Shown here in pieces: positions 1 through 6,279 of a DNA stretch of 6,434 nucleotides. The stretch covers positions 1 to 6,434 of the forward strand of contig DATJXA010000039.1 of NCBI GenBank assembly GCA_035500675.1, in the 5' to 3' direction. The DNA is from JAGVPT01 sp035500675 (GTDB taxonomy: Bacteria > Bacteroidota > Ignavibacteria > UBA10030 > UBA8401). The notes beneath the pieces were generated by a model, which did no database searches, was not told the DNA's origin, and worked only from the letters and a program-made list of their open reading frames with translations. A program made the position numbers and the translations under genes. Each line of letters opens with the position of its first letter. Position 1 is the stretch's first letter.

Positions 1-804
1 AATCCCAAAAGAATAGTCAGCACCGGCGCTAAAGTGGACGCGCAGTCTATCAATGAACGCAAGTGTTTTCTCTGCATTGAAAATCTTCCGCCGGAGCAAA
101 AAGGAGTTCTCTATAAAAATGATGGAAATGAATTTGTTGTGCTCGTCAATCCGATACCGATATTTCAGCAACATTTTACCATCTCACATGTAGCGCACCT
201 CCCGCAGGCCTTTGAGCCGAATATCGGAGTTTTTCTTTCATTGGCTGCAGACCTCAGCCCGGCGTTTAGCGTGTTCTATAACGGTCCGCGATGCGGGGCT
301 TCCGCTCCCGACCATGCCCATTTCCAAGCTAGCCCATCCGGAACGATCCCCGTCGAGAACGATGCGAACGATCCGCATCGGAAAAAGTATCTGCGGAACG
401 CCGGGAATGTCTCCTGCTTCACGTTGGAAAATTATGGTAGGCAAGTTGTCGCTTTTGAGTCGTCGAATAAAGAGGAGCTCGGAAAGGCGATGTCGATGCT
501 GCTCTTGAAATTGCAGCATATTTTTCCTTCGAACGAAGAGCCGCTGATGAACGTCCTGGCCTCGGTGAATAACGGAGTGTGGCGCGTCATTTTCTTTCTC
601 CGGGCAAAGCATCGACCACACTATTATGACCTCGCGGGCGAAGCACAGGTTATGATCAGTCCGGCGTTGGTCGATATGGGAGGACTTATTGTGACTCCCA
701 AGGAAAGAGACTTTAGGCGTGCCGATGCATCTCTTGTTCATGAAATTTTTGAGGAAGTATCTATCTCTCGACGGGCGATGGAACAGGTTATTGCGTCGAT
801 CTGA
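1..804 (+). CDS. DUF4922 / GalT-like nucleotidyltransferase or phosphorylase, 5' partial
   Basis: The reading frame is open from the first base, so the start lies outside the window; 267 codons are visible before TGA at 802-804. A GTG at 34 could be taken as the start, but the codons before it (NPKRIVSTGAK) read smoothly into the conserved region and look like real protein. Numbering from base 1, a CFLC pair (codons 22-25) resembles the N-terminal zinc ligands of GalT-type enzymes. An NPIPIFQQH stretch follows (codons 51-59), then a GASAPDHAHFQ block whose H-x-H-x-Q signature spans bases 313-327. In galactose-1-phosphate uridylyltransferase the second His of this signature carries the nucleotidyl group, and GDP-hexose phosphorylases have a similar block. 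I therefore infer a nucleotidyl transfer or phosphorolysis reaction on a nucleotide sugar; the substrate is unknown. No signal peptide or membrane segment is visible in the part present. It lies 24 bases upstream of the SpoIID-like gene in the same frame, presumably co-transcribed. Confidence 0.85.
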   Translation, partial: NPKRIVSTGAKVDAQSINERKCFLCIENLPPEQKGVLYKNDGNEFVVLVNPIPIFQQHFTISHVAHLPQAFEPNIGVFLSLAADLSPAFSVFYNGPRCGASAPDHAHFQASPSGTIPVENDANDPHRKKYLRNAGNVSCFTLENYGRQVVAFESSNKEELGKAMSMLLLKLQHIFPSNEEPLMNVLASVNNGVWRVIFFLRAKHRPHYYDLAGEAQVMISPALVDMGGLIVTPKERDFRRADASLVHEIFEEVSISRRAMEQVIASI

Positions 805-817
805 TACGATAACCATG

Positions 818-822
818 AAGGA
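818..822 (+). promoter_or_regulatory. Ribosome binding site of the SpoIID-like gene
   Basis: AAGGA lies six bases before GTG 829. It is the only good Shine-Dalgarno match in the 24-base gap and supports GTG as the start of the SpoIID-like gene. The ATG at 815 is in another frame and gives only five codons. Confidence 0.6.
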
Positions 823-828
823 CAACTT

Positions 829-2154
829 GTGATATCGGAAGAACCAATTATCACTGTAGGCATTATCGACCATTCGATTGAAGTGCACGGGTTTCTCAAC
901 GACGAATACGTCGTGAACGGTGTTGATCGTGTCGCCGGAGAATTTAGTGCCCGTCCGGATAATGGTTTTGTTTTGTTGAATCTCAACGGCGCGAAAGATG
1001 TTCGGGCAAACGGTGCGATCAAATGTGTCGGCGTTTCGGCGTCGTCCTTTTCATTAAAGGACGTGGCAATCGGCTCCACATTCCACTGGGAAAGGAATGA
1101 GGAGCAAACATTTCGGGGAAATCTTCGCCTGGTATGCCGCAACGATGGGACTCTTACCGTCATCAACGAAATTCCGGTTGAAGACTACCTCGAGAGCGTT
1201 ATTTCGTCGGAAATGAACGCGGACGCTCCAATCGAATTTCTGAAGGCCCACGCCGTAGTCTCACGAAGCTGGCTCGTCGCAATGCTCGAACGAATAAAGG
1301 AAAAGCCCAGCATTGCCGCACCTCGTGCGGCAAGTGAAGGCCAAATCGTTCGGTGGTACGACCGGGAGGATCATGATATTTTTGATGTCTGCGCGGACGA
1401 TCATTGTCAGCGATACCACGGGATAACAAAGATCCTTTCAGACAACGTCCGCAACGCAGTTGCCGAAACGCGAGGGATGGTCATCGTGAACGACGGAAAG
1501 GTGTGCGACGCTCGATTTTCGAAAGCATGCGGCGGCTTTACCGAGGAATACGAGACCGCGTGGGAAGAAAAACACGTCCCCTATCTTGAATCGATTTCCG
1601 ATTCCGCCGCGCAACATCCGAGACTCAACACCGAACAAGAAGTCGAAGAATGGATCCTCTCTAACCCTAATGTCTATTGCAATGTCGCCAACAAAAAGAC
1701 CTTGCAGCAGATACTCCCATCTTTTGACCTGGAAACGACCAATTTTTTCCGCTGGGCGATCGAATACCAAAGAGAAGAGCTTGAAGAGATCATCCGAACA
1801 AAATCGGGAATCGATTTCGGCATTCTTCTCGACCTCGTGCCCGTACAGCGCGGGCCGTCTGGAAGGATCGTGAAACTAAAAATTCATGGTTCAAAAAGAA
1901 CGATCGTCGTGGGGAAGGAATTGGAAATTCGGCGTTGGCTTTCGGAGAGTCATCTTTACAGTTCGGCGTTCATTGTGATGACCGAGCGGGATGATAAGAA
2001 TGTCCCAAGGCGGTTTCTCATTTACGGTGCCGGATGGGGGCACGGCGTAGGCATGTGCCAAATCGGGGCGGCAGCAATGGCAACGAAGGGGTGCGACGCC
2101 CGAACGATCGTGAATCATTATTTCCCCAAGGCGAACATCATGAAACTTTATTGA
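829..2154 (+). CDS. SpoIID/LytB-domain protein (putative peptidoglycan lytic transglycosylase) without signal peptide
   Basis: This 441-residue protein belongs to the SpoIID/LytB family, whose founder SpoIID cleaves peptide-stripped glycan strands as a lytic transglycosylase. The SpoIID core starts near residue 114 (IPVEDYLESVISSEM); Glu128 fits the catalytic acid. LKAHAVVSRSWL follows at 138-149, CGGFTEEYETAW at 234-245, and the C-terminal hallmark GAGWGHGVGMCQIGA at 400-414. His182, Cys188, His192 and Cys193 form a likely metal site, resembling the Cys/His zinc site described for Clostridioides difficile SpoIID, though spacing differs slightly from memory. Residues 1-113 are an N-terminal extension with a FHWERNEEQTFRG block, and 255-340 is an insertion of unclear role. 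The N terminus (ISEEPIITVGIIDHS) is polar, with no signal peptide or anchor, so the protein appears cytoplasmic, which is odd for this family. GTG 829 is chosen because a good AAGGA precedes it and the preceding in-frame stop is at 802-804. Family assignment is firm; cellular substrate and location are inferred. Confidence 0.9.
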   Translation: MISEEPIITVGIIDHSIEVHGFLNDEYVVNGVDRVAGEFSARPDNGFVLLNLNGAKDVRANGAIKCVGVSASSFSLKDVAIGSTFHWERNEEQTFRGNLRLVCRNDGTLTVINEIPVEDYLESVISSEMNADAPIEFLKAHAVVSRSWLVAMLERIKEKPSIAAPRAASEGQIVRWYDREDHDIFDVCADDHCQRYHGITKILSDNVRNAVAETRGMVIVNDGKVCDARFSKACGGFTEEYETAWEEKHVPYLESISDSAAQHPRLNTEQEVEEWILSNPNVYCNVANKKTLQQILPSFDLETTNFFRWAIEYQREELEEIIRTKSGIDFGILLDLVPVQRGPSGRIVKLKIHGSKRTIVVGKELEIRRWLSESHLYSSAFIVMTERDDKNVPRRFLIYGAGWGHGVGMCQIGAAAMATKGCDARTIVNHYFPKANIMKLY

Positions 2155-2159
2155 GCACC

Positions 2160-3524
2160 GTGTCCTCTCAACCTCATTCTCTGTCTTCTTCTTACTCCGC
2201 GAAAGATCGTAGCGCATCCCTGTGGGTTTCCATCCTCTATTTTGCGGAAGGGTTTCCGTACACCGTTGTCAACCTCATGTCGGTGATCTTTCTTAAAGAT
2301 CTTGGCGCAAGCAACGAGCTGATTGGCTTGACAAGCTTTCTCTATCTTCCGTGGGCGCTCAAAGGGGTATGGGGGCCTGTCGTGGATATCTATTCAACCA
2401 AACGTCGTTGGATTTTATCGACGGAAGTCGTCTGCGTATTTTTCTTCGGGCTCCTCGCAGTCGGAGCTCTGAGCGGTCAGGCGATCATGGCGTCGATCGT
2501 CGTTTTTGCGCTCATTGCATTCACTTCTGCAACGCACGACATCGCGATCGACGGGTTTTATCTTGATGCCTTGGATACCGACCGGCAGGCGTTCTACGTC
2601 GGATTTCGATCGACGGCATATAAATTAGCGTGGCTCGCAGGGAACGGAGGGCTTGTGTTTCTCGCCGGTTACCTTTCCGAAAAATACGTCGTTGCCAAAA
2701 ACCCGGACGGCAGCGCGGTATTCGGGAATGTCTCATTGAATCTCCTCGGCAGAGTGGTTTCTTTTCATGCACAGGAATTCGGCTGGTCGGTCTCCTTTGC
2801 AATAGCCGCACTGTTGTTTTTGGCGATCTATCTTTTCCAGCTGTGGTATCTTCCCCACCCAAAAATCTTCCGCAAAGATCACGTCACCGCGAACCCCTCA
2901 TCGGCATTTTTTGATTCGTTCAGGACGTATTTCAGTCAGGAAAAGATAGGATGGATCGTCGCCTATGTGTTGATTTTCCGGCTTGGCGATGCCTTCATGC
3001 TGAAGATGGCGCCGCCGTTTTTGATGGATCATTCTGTCAAAGGGGGGCTGGCGATATCGACTGCGGAGATCGGAATTTTATACGGTACCGTCGGAGTGAT
3101 TTTTCTTCTCGCCGGCGGGATCGTCGGAGGATTTGTCATCGCAAAGCAGGGGCTCAAAAAATGGATGTGGCCAACGGCGCTACTGCAGAATTTTGCAATT
3201 GTCCTCTATTGGTTTCTTGCAAAATATAAGCCGCAGATCGAGTGGGTGTACGTCGTCAACTCGTTCGAACAACTTTCTTACGGTCTTGGGGTCTCAGCAT
3301 ATACGGTATTTTTAATGCGCACCGTGCGCCCTGAGTTCAAGGCGTCTCATTACGCAATCACGACTGCATTCATGGCGGCCGGCGTGTTGCTGCCCGGGGT
3401 TTTGAGCGGATATCTTCAAACGGCGATGGGGTATGAGAATTATTTTTTGATGAGCTTCCTCGTCGCCATTCCAGGATTAATGACCATTTATTTTTTACCG
3501 TTAGAGGCAAGTGAAAAAAGGTAA
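2160..3524 (+). CDS. AmpG-like major facilitator permease (muropeptide / amino-sugar importer)
   Basis: A 454-residue inner-membrane transporter with about 12 hydrophobic helices (roughly 20-40, 55-75, 85-105, 108-128, 148-172, 208-231, 263-287, 302-327, 336-354, 360-388, 398-420, 425-446). LYFAEGFPY (26-34), the MFS-type loop GPVVDIYSTKRRW after helix 2 (72-84) and SATHDIAIDGFYLDALD (123-139) are typical of AmpG-type permeases, which carry GlcNAc-anhydroMurNAc peptides into the cytoplasm by proton symport. It is shorter than the 14-helix E. coli AmpG and resembles the version I associate with Bacteroidota. A polar loop at 173-205 separates helices 5 and 6. The frame is open back to an ATG at 2034, but that would overlap the SpoIID-like gene by 121 bases with an unlikely Arg-rich leader. 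GTG 2160, five bases after the upstream TGA, is the better start; TTG 2151 overlapping that stop is an alternative. No Shine-Dalgarno is seen, so translation is probably coupled. Substrate is inferred from family and neighbours. Confidence 0.85.
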   Translation: MSSQPHSLSSSYSAKDRSASLWVSILYFAEGFPYTVVNLMSVIFLKDLGASNELIGLTSFLYLPWALKGVWGPVVDIYSTKRRWILSTEVVCVFFFGLLAVGALSGQAIMASIVVFALIAFTSATHDIAIDGFYLDALDTDRQAFYVGFRSTAYKLAWLAGNGGLVFLAGYLSEKYVVAKNPDGSAVFGNVSLNLLGRVVSFHAQEFGWSVSFAIAALLFLAIYLFQLWYLPHPKIFRKDHVTANPSSAFFDSFRTYFSQEKIGWIVAYVLIFRLGDAFMLKMAPPFLMDHSVKGGLAISTAEIGILYGTVGVIFLLAGGIVGGFVIAKQGLKKWMWPTALLQNFAIVLYWFLAKYKPQIEWVYVVNSFEQLSYGLGVSAYTVFLMRTVRPEFKASHYAITTAFMAAGVLLPGVLSGYLQTAMGYENYFLMSFLVAIPGLMTIYFLPLEASEKR

Positions 3525-3585
3525 GAGATAAGAGCCTTCTGGAAAAAATCGAGCGATCGTCCGATTTTATTTCTGTTCTTATCTC
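3525..3585. repeat. Nested inverted repeat after the permease gene, possible terminator or RNA structure
   Basis: Directly after the permease stop, GAGATAAGAGC (3525-3535) pairs with GTTCTTATCTC (3575-3585): nine perfect pairs, one G-U and one more G-C. Inside it, AAAATCG (3545-3551) pairs perfectly with CGATTTT (3562-3568), with an A-rich left flank and a T-rich right flank. The whole can fold into one long hairpin. No T-run follows the outer stem and the inner stem is AT-rich, so it is not a classical intrinsic terminator. A weak terminator or an mRNA 3'-end stabilising stem are both possible. Confidence 0.45.
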
Positions 3586-3600
3586 GTGCTCTACGTCTCC

Positions 3601-3629
3601 TTGATTCTCGAGCCGTATCTTCGTATTTT
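3601..3629 (+). promoter_or_regulatory. Weak candidate promoter for the sugar kinase gene
   Basis: TTGATT (3601-3606) and TATTTT (3624-3629) are separated by 17 bases, a sigma-70-like layout, 36 bases before the kinase ATG. The match is partial, and promoter consensus differs between phyla (Bacteroidota use another -33/-7 pattern), so this is a suggestion only. It would let the kinase be transcribed separately from the permease unit. Confidence 0.2.
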
Positions 3630-3665
3630 TAACACGTCTCAGCGCAAAAGGTCCGCTTTTCCTTA

Positions 3666-4592
3666 ATGAAATCACTTCAGTACGTAATCGGCATAGATGG
3701 CGGCGGCACGAAAACTGCGGGAGTCATCGCAGATCTCAACGGACGCCATCTTTTCCAGCATGTTTCGGGGCCATCTAATTTTCAAATTATAGGGGCTGAA
3801 AAAACTGCTCGAGTAGTACTGTCAATAGTTCGAGAATGTTGCCGTTCAGTAGGGGCAAAACCAAAGGACGTCTGCGCAATCACGATCGGATTAGCCGGAG
3901 TTGGCAGGCCTGCTGATCGGAAAAAAATGCTAGGAGCATTGCGCATACTCTCATCGGCAAGAAAATTTCAACTGCGCAAGCTGCGAGTCGAAAGCGATGC
4001 CCGTATCGCGTTGGAAGGAGCTTTTAACGGAGGAAGCGGTATTGTGGTGATCGCGGGAACCGGTTCTGTTGCTTTCGGAAAGGACGACCGAGGGAAAGTT
4101 TACCGCGTCGGCGGGTGGGGGAGGATTCTGGGGGATGAAGGGAGCGGATATGCCATCGGGAAAAGCGCGCTCGCTGCTGTCTGCAGGTATCTCGACGGAC
4201 GCTCGGCTTCAACCAAACTCACTTCGATGATTAAGACTAAATTCAAATTCAGGACCTCTGAGCAGATCATCACGAAGGTTTATCGAAATGGGTTCGACCT
4301 TGCATTGGTCGCTCCTTTGGTAATGGAGGCTGCAAAGAAAGGAGATCTCATTGCACGCGACATTGTTGAAAGTGCGTCGCTTGAATTAACAGGGCACGTG
4401 CGAGCTCTTGTCTCAAAAATCCACACGAAAAATCGCGGGATCCAGCTCTCGTTCATCGGCGGCCTTATAGGACGGGACACTCCCCTCAGAAAAGCGCTCA
4501 GGCAACACATCATCGGATCGCTTCCCGAAGTACAGATCGTATCGCCACACGGTTCCCCTCTTCACGGCGCAGTACTGATGTCGCTCTCATAA
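3666..4592 (+). CDS. BadF/BadG/BcrA/BcrD-family ATPase, N-acetylglucosamine/N-acetylmuramate kinase-like
   Basis: A 308-residue cytoplasmic sugar kinase of the ASKHA fold. The phosphate-1 loop GIDGGGTKT is at residues 9-17. LAGVGRP follows at 76-82, and VESDARIALEGAF at 108-120 has Asp111 in the place of the catalytic base of human GlcNAc kinase. The phosphate-2 motif IVVIAGTGSVAFG is at 126-138, GGWGRILGDEGSGYAIG at 149-165, and the adenosine-binding FIGGLIG at 263-269. All key motifs are intact and the length is normal. Relatives phosphorylate GlcNAc, MurNAc (MurK type) or glucosamine at O6 using ATP; sequence alone does not separate these. The AmpG-like permease 141 bases upstream favours a cell-wall amino sugar. 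ATG 3666 is chosen because the motif begins eight residues later; the only purine-rich stretch (AAAAGG, 3646-3651) is rather far away. TAA is followed at once by eight T's without a convincing stem. No MurNAc-6-P etherase or GlcNAc-6-P deacetylase gene is adjacent. Confidence 0.85.
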   Translation: MKSLQYVIGIDGGGTKTAGVIADLNGRHLFQHVSGPSNFQIIGAEKTARVVLSIVRECCRSVGAKPKDVCAITIGLAGVGRPADRKKMLGALRILSSARKFQLRKLRVESDARIALEGAFNGGSGIVVIAGTGSVAFGKDDRGKVYRVGGWGRILGDEGSGYAIGKSALAAVCRYLDGRSASTKLTSMIKTKFKFRTSEQIITKVYRNGFDLALVAPLVMEAAKKGDLIARDIVESASLELTGHVRALVSKIHTKNRGIQLSFIGGLIGRDTPLRKALRQHIIGSLPEVQIVSPHGSPLHGAVLMSLS

Positions 4593-4621
4593 TTTTTTTT
4601 ACACAATAACCAGTTCTTACA

Positions 4622-6178
4622 ATGGCACTCTCGAAATTTACAAACGAACCGCTCACGGACTTTTCCCATCCTTCGCAACGAAAAGCGATGGAGAAAGCTC
4701 TCGCAAAAATACGTTCCGACTTCGGCAAAGAATACCCGATCGTTATCGGAGGAGAAGAATTCCAAACGAACGAGAAATTAAAATCTTACAATCCATCCAA
4801 CCCCGCGGAGGTGGTTGGAGTATTTCAGAAAGCTGATAAAGAGTTAGCGACGAAAGCCGTCGAAATTGCAGCGATGAAGTTCGAAGAATGGAAATCTGTC
4901 ACTCCCCGCAAAAGGGCAGAATATTTATTTAAGGCGGCTAAGACCATGCGCAAGCGCAAGCATGAATTCAGCGCCGCCATGGTCTACGAAGTGGGGAAGA
5001 CGTGGCCGGAGGCAGATGCAGATACGGCTGAAGCGATCGACTTTCTCGAATTTTATGGAAGGGAAATGCTGCGTCTCGCCGCTCCTCAGCCGGTAACAAA
5101 AATTTCGAGCGAAAAAAACGAGCTTCAGTACATTCCGCTCGGCGTGGGCGTGGTCGTGCCGCCATGGAATTTCGCGTTGGCAATTCTGACGGGGATGACT
5201 TCCGCTGCAATTGTCGCGGGCAACGCCGTGGTGTTGAAACCGTCAAGCGATTCGCCCCTGACGGGATGGAAATATTTTGAATTGATGAAAGAAGCGGGGG
5301 TCCCCGCCGGAGTCATCAATTTCGTCACCGGATCGGGGGCTGTTGTCGGCGATACCCTTGTTGCCCATCCGAAGACCCGCTTCGTTTCATTCACAGGGTC
5401 GAAGGAAGTCGGTATCCATATTTACGAGCTTGCCGCGAAGGTGCAGCCCGGTCAGAAATGGTTGAAGCGTGTTGTAGCCGAAATGGGGGGCAAAGATTCG
5501 ATCGTCGTTGACGATCGCACCGACCTCGCCGCTGCAGCTCAAGCCGTTGCCGCTTCGGCGTTCGGATTCCAGGGGCAAAAGTGCTCGGCCGCCTCTCGCG
5601 CGATCGTCGTCGAGAGCGTCTACGATAAATTCCTGGGGCTCTTGAAAGAAAAAGTGGCACACTTCAAAGTCGGACCGGCCGACGCGCCCGAAAATTTTAT
5701 GGGGCCGGTCATCAACAAAGGGGCTCAGGAGAAAATATTACGCTATGTCGAACAAGGCTTGCTTGAAGGCGGGAGATTGATCTTTGGCGGGAAAAAGCCG
5801 CTCGAAAACGGATTCTTTATCGAGCCGACGATCATCGCCGACGTGCAGCCGCGGGCCACGATCGCGCAAGAGGAGATCTTCGGACCCGTTCTCGCGGTCA
5901 TCCGCGCAAAAAATTTCGACCACGCGCTCGAGATCGCGAACAACACCGAGTACGGTTTGACGGGCGGAGTCTGGACCAAGGACAGAAAAAAGATCGAAAA
6001 GGCGAAGAAAGTTTTTCACGTGGGCAATTTTTATATTAATAGAAAAATTACCGGCGCGTTCGTTGGCGTTCACCCCTTCGGCGGTTTCAATATGTCGGGG
6101 ACAGACTCCAAAGCGGGCGGACGGGATTACCTCCTCCTCTTTACGCAAGCGAAATCGATTTCGGAAAAAATTAAATAA
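4622..6178 (+). CDS. pruA: L-glutamate gamma-semialdehyde (1-pyrroline-5-carboxylate) dehydrogenase, RocA/PruA type
   Basis: A complete 518-residue NAD-dependent aldehyde dehydrogenase, the normal size for the stand-alone P5C dehydrogenase. It oxidises glutamate-5-semialdehyde to glutamate, the second step of proline catabolism, also reached from arginine and ornithine. The N terminus has the family's SHPSQRKAMEKAL stretch and a VIGGEEFQTNEKLKSYNPSNP block (41-61). The ALDH core shows PPWNF with Asn183, NAVVLKPSS with Lys206, the cofactor loop FTGSKEVG (257-264), general base Glu287 in VVAEMGGKD, nucleophile Cys321 in FGFQGQKCSAASR, and EEIFGPV with Glu418. The C-terminal GFNMSGTDSKAGG (488-500) is typical of P5C dehydrogenases and argues against a generic ALDH. 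ATG 4622 is supported by the family-like N terminus, although no Shine-Dalgarno is visible in the 29-base gap. No proline dehydrogenase domain is fused and none is nearby, so that step must be encoded elsewhere. All active-site residues are present. Confidence 0.93.
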   Translation: MALSKFTNEPLTDFSHPSQRKAMEKALAKIRSDFGKEYPIVIGGEEFQTNEKLKSYNPSNPAEVVGVFQKADKELATKAVEIAAMKFEEWKSVTPRKRAEYLFKAAKTMRKRKHEFSAAMVYEVGKTWPEADADTAEAIDFLEFYGREMLRLAAPQPVTKISSEKNELQYIPLGVGVVVPPWNFALAILTGMTSAAIVAGNAVVLKPSSDSPLTGWKYFELMKEAGVPAGVINFVTGSGAVVGDTLVAHPKTRFVSFTGSKEVGIHIYELAAKVQPGQKWLKRVVAEMGGKDSIVVDDRTDLAAAAQAVAASAFGFQGQKCSAASRAIVVESVYDKFLGLLKEKVAHFKVGPADAPENFMGPVINKGAQEKILRYVEQGLLEGGRLIFGGKKPLENGFFIEPTIIADVQPRATIAQEEIFGPVLAVIRAKNFDHALEIANNTEYGLTGGVWTKDRKKIEKAKKVFHVGNFYINRKITGAFVGVHPFGGFNMSGTDSKAGGRDYLLLFTQAKSISEKIK

Positions 6179-6190
6179 GAGATTTTTCAA

Positions 6191-6221
6191 TTGACGATTT
6201 GCAATTTTCGATCGCCATTAT
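6191..6221 (+). promoter_or_regulatory. Weak candidate promoter upstream of sucC
   Basis: TTGACG (6191-6196) is followed 19 bases later by CATTAT (6216-6221) in the 101-base AT-rich gap before sucC. The first box is a near-consensus sigma-70 -35; the spacer is long and the second box imperfect. No clear terminator separates this gap from the upstream dehydrogenase gene, so read-through is also possible. Confidence 0.2.
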
Positions 6222-6267
6222 CCAACAATGAGGCTGATGCGGATTGCAGATTGAAACAGAATTCTTT

Positions 6268-6274
6268 TAAGGAG
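6268..6274 (+). promoter_or_regulatory. Strong ribosome binding site of sucC
   Basis: TAAGGAG lies five bases before ATG 6280. It is the best Shine-Dalgarno match in the window and fixes the sucC start. It shows that the organism uses Shine-Dalgarno initiation at least at some genes, in contrast to the bare starts of the permease and dehydrogenase genes. Confidence 0.8.
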
Positions 6275-6279
6275 TATTG

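Noticed and set aside
815..832. Five-codon open frame (ATG AAG GAC AAC TTG TGA) overlapping the SpoIID-like start
   Set aside because: It could be seen as a leader peptide, but it is very short, lacks its own ribosome site and contains the AAGGA used by the real gene; chance is the simpler reading.
238..888. Long open frame on the - strand (216 codons) opposite the DUF4922 gene
   Set aside because: It lies opposite a well-supported gene, has no recognisable motifs and a low-quality composition typical of an antisense shadow.
2034..2159. N-terminal extension of the permease from ATG 2034
   Set aside because: It would overlap the conserved C terminus of the SpoIID-like gene and add an Arg/Asn-rich leader not expected before the first helix of an MFS permease.
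4564..4600. Possible intrinsic terminator at the kinase gene end (T-run 4593-4600)
   Set aside because: Eight T's follow the stop, but upstream there is only a short CAGTACTG palindrome and a three-pair GCG/CGC match, with no stable stem next to the T-run.
6164..6188. Hairpin GAAAAA / TTTTTC around the dehydrogenase stop
   Set aside because: The stem is six pairs, almost all A-T, with a 13-base loop and no T-run after it; too weak to call a terminator.
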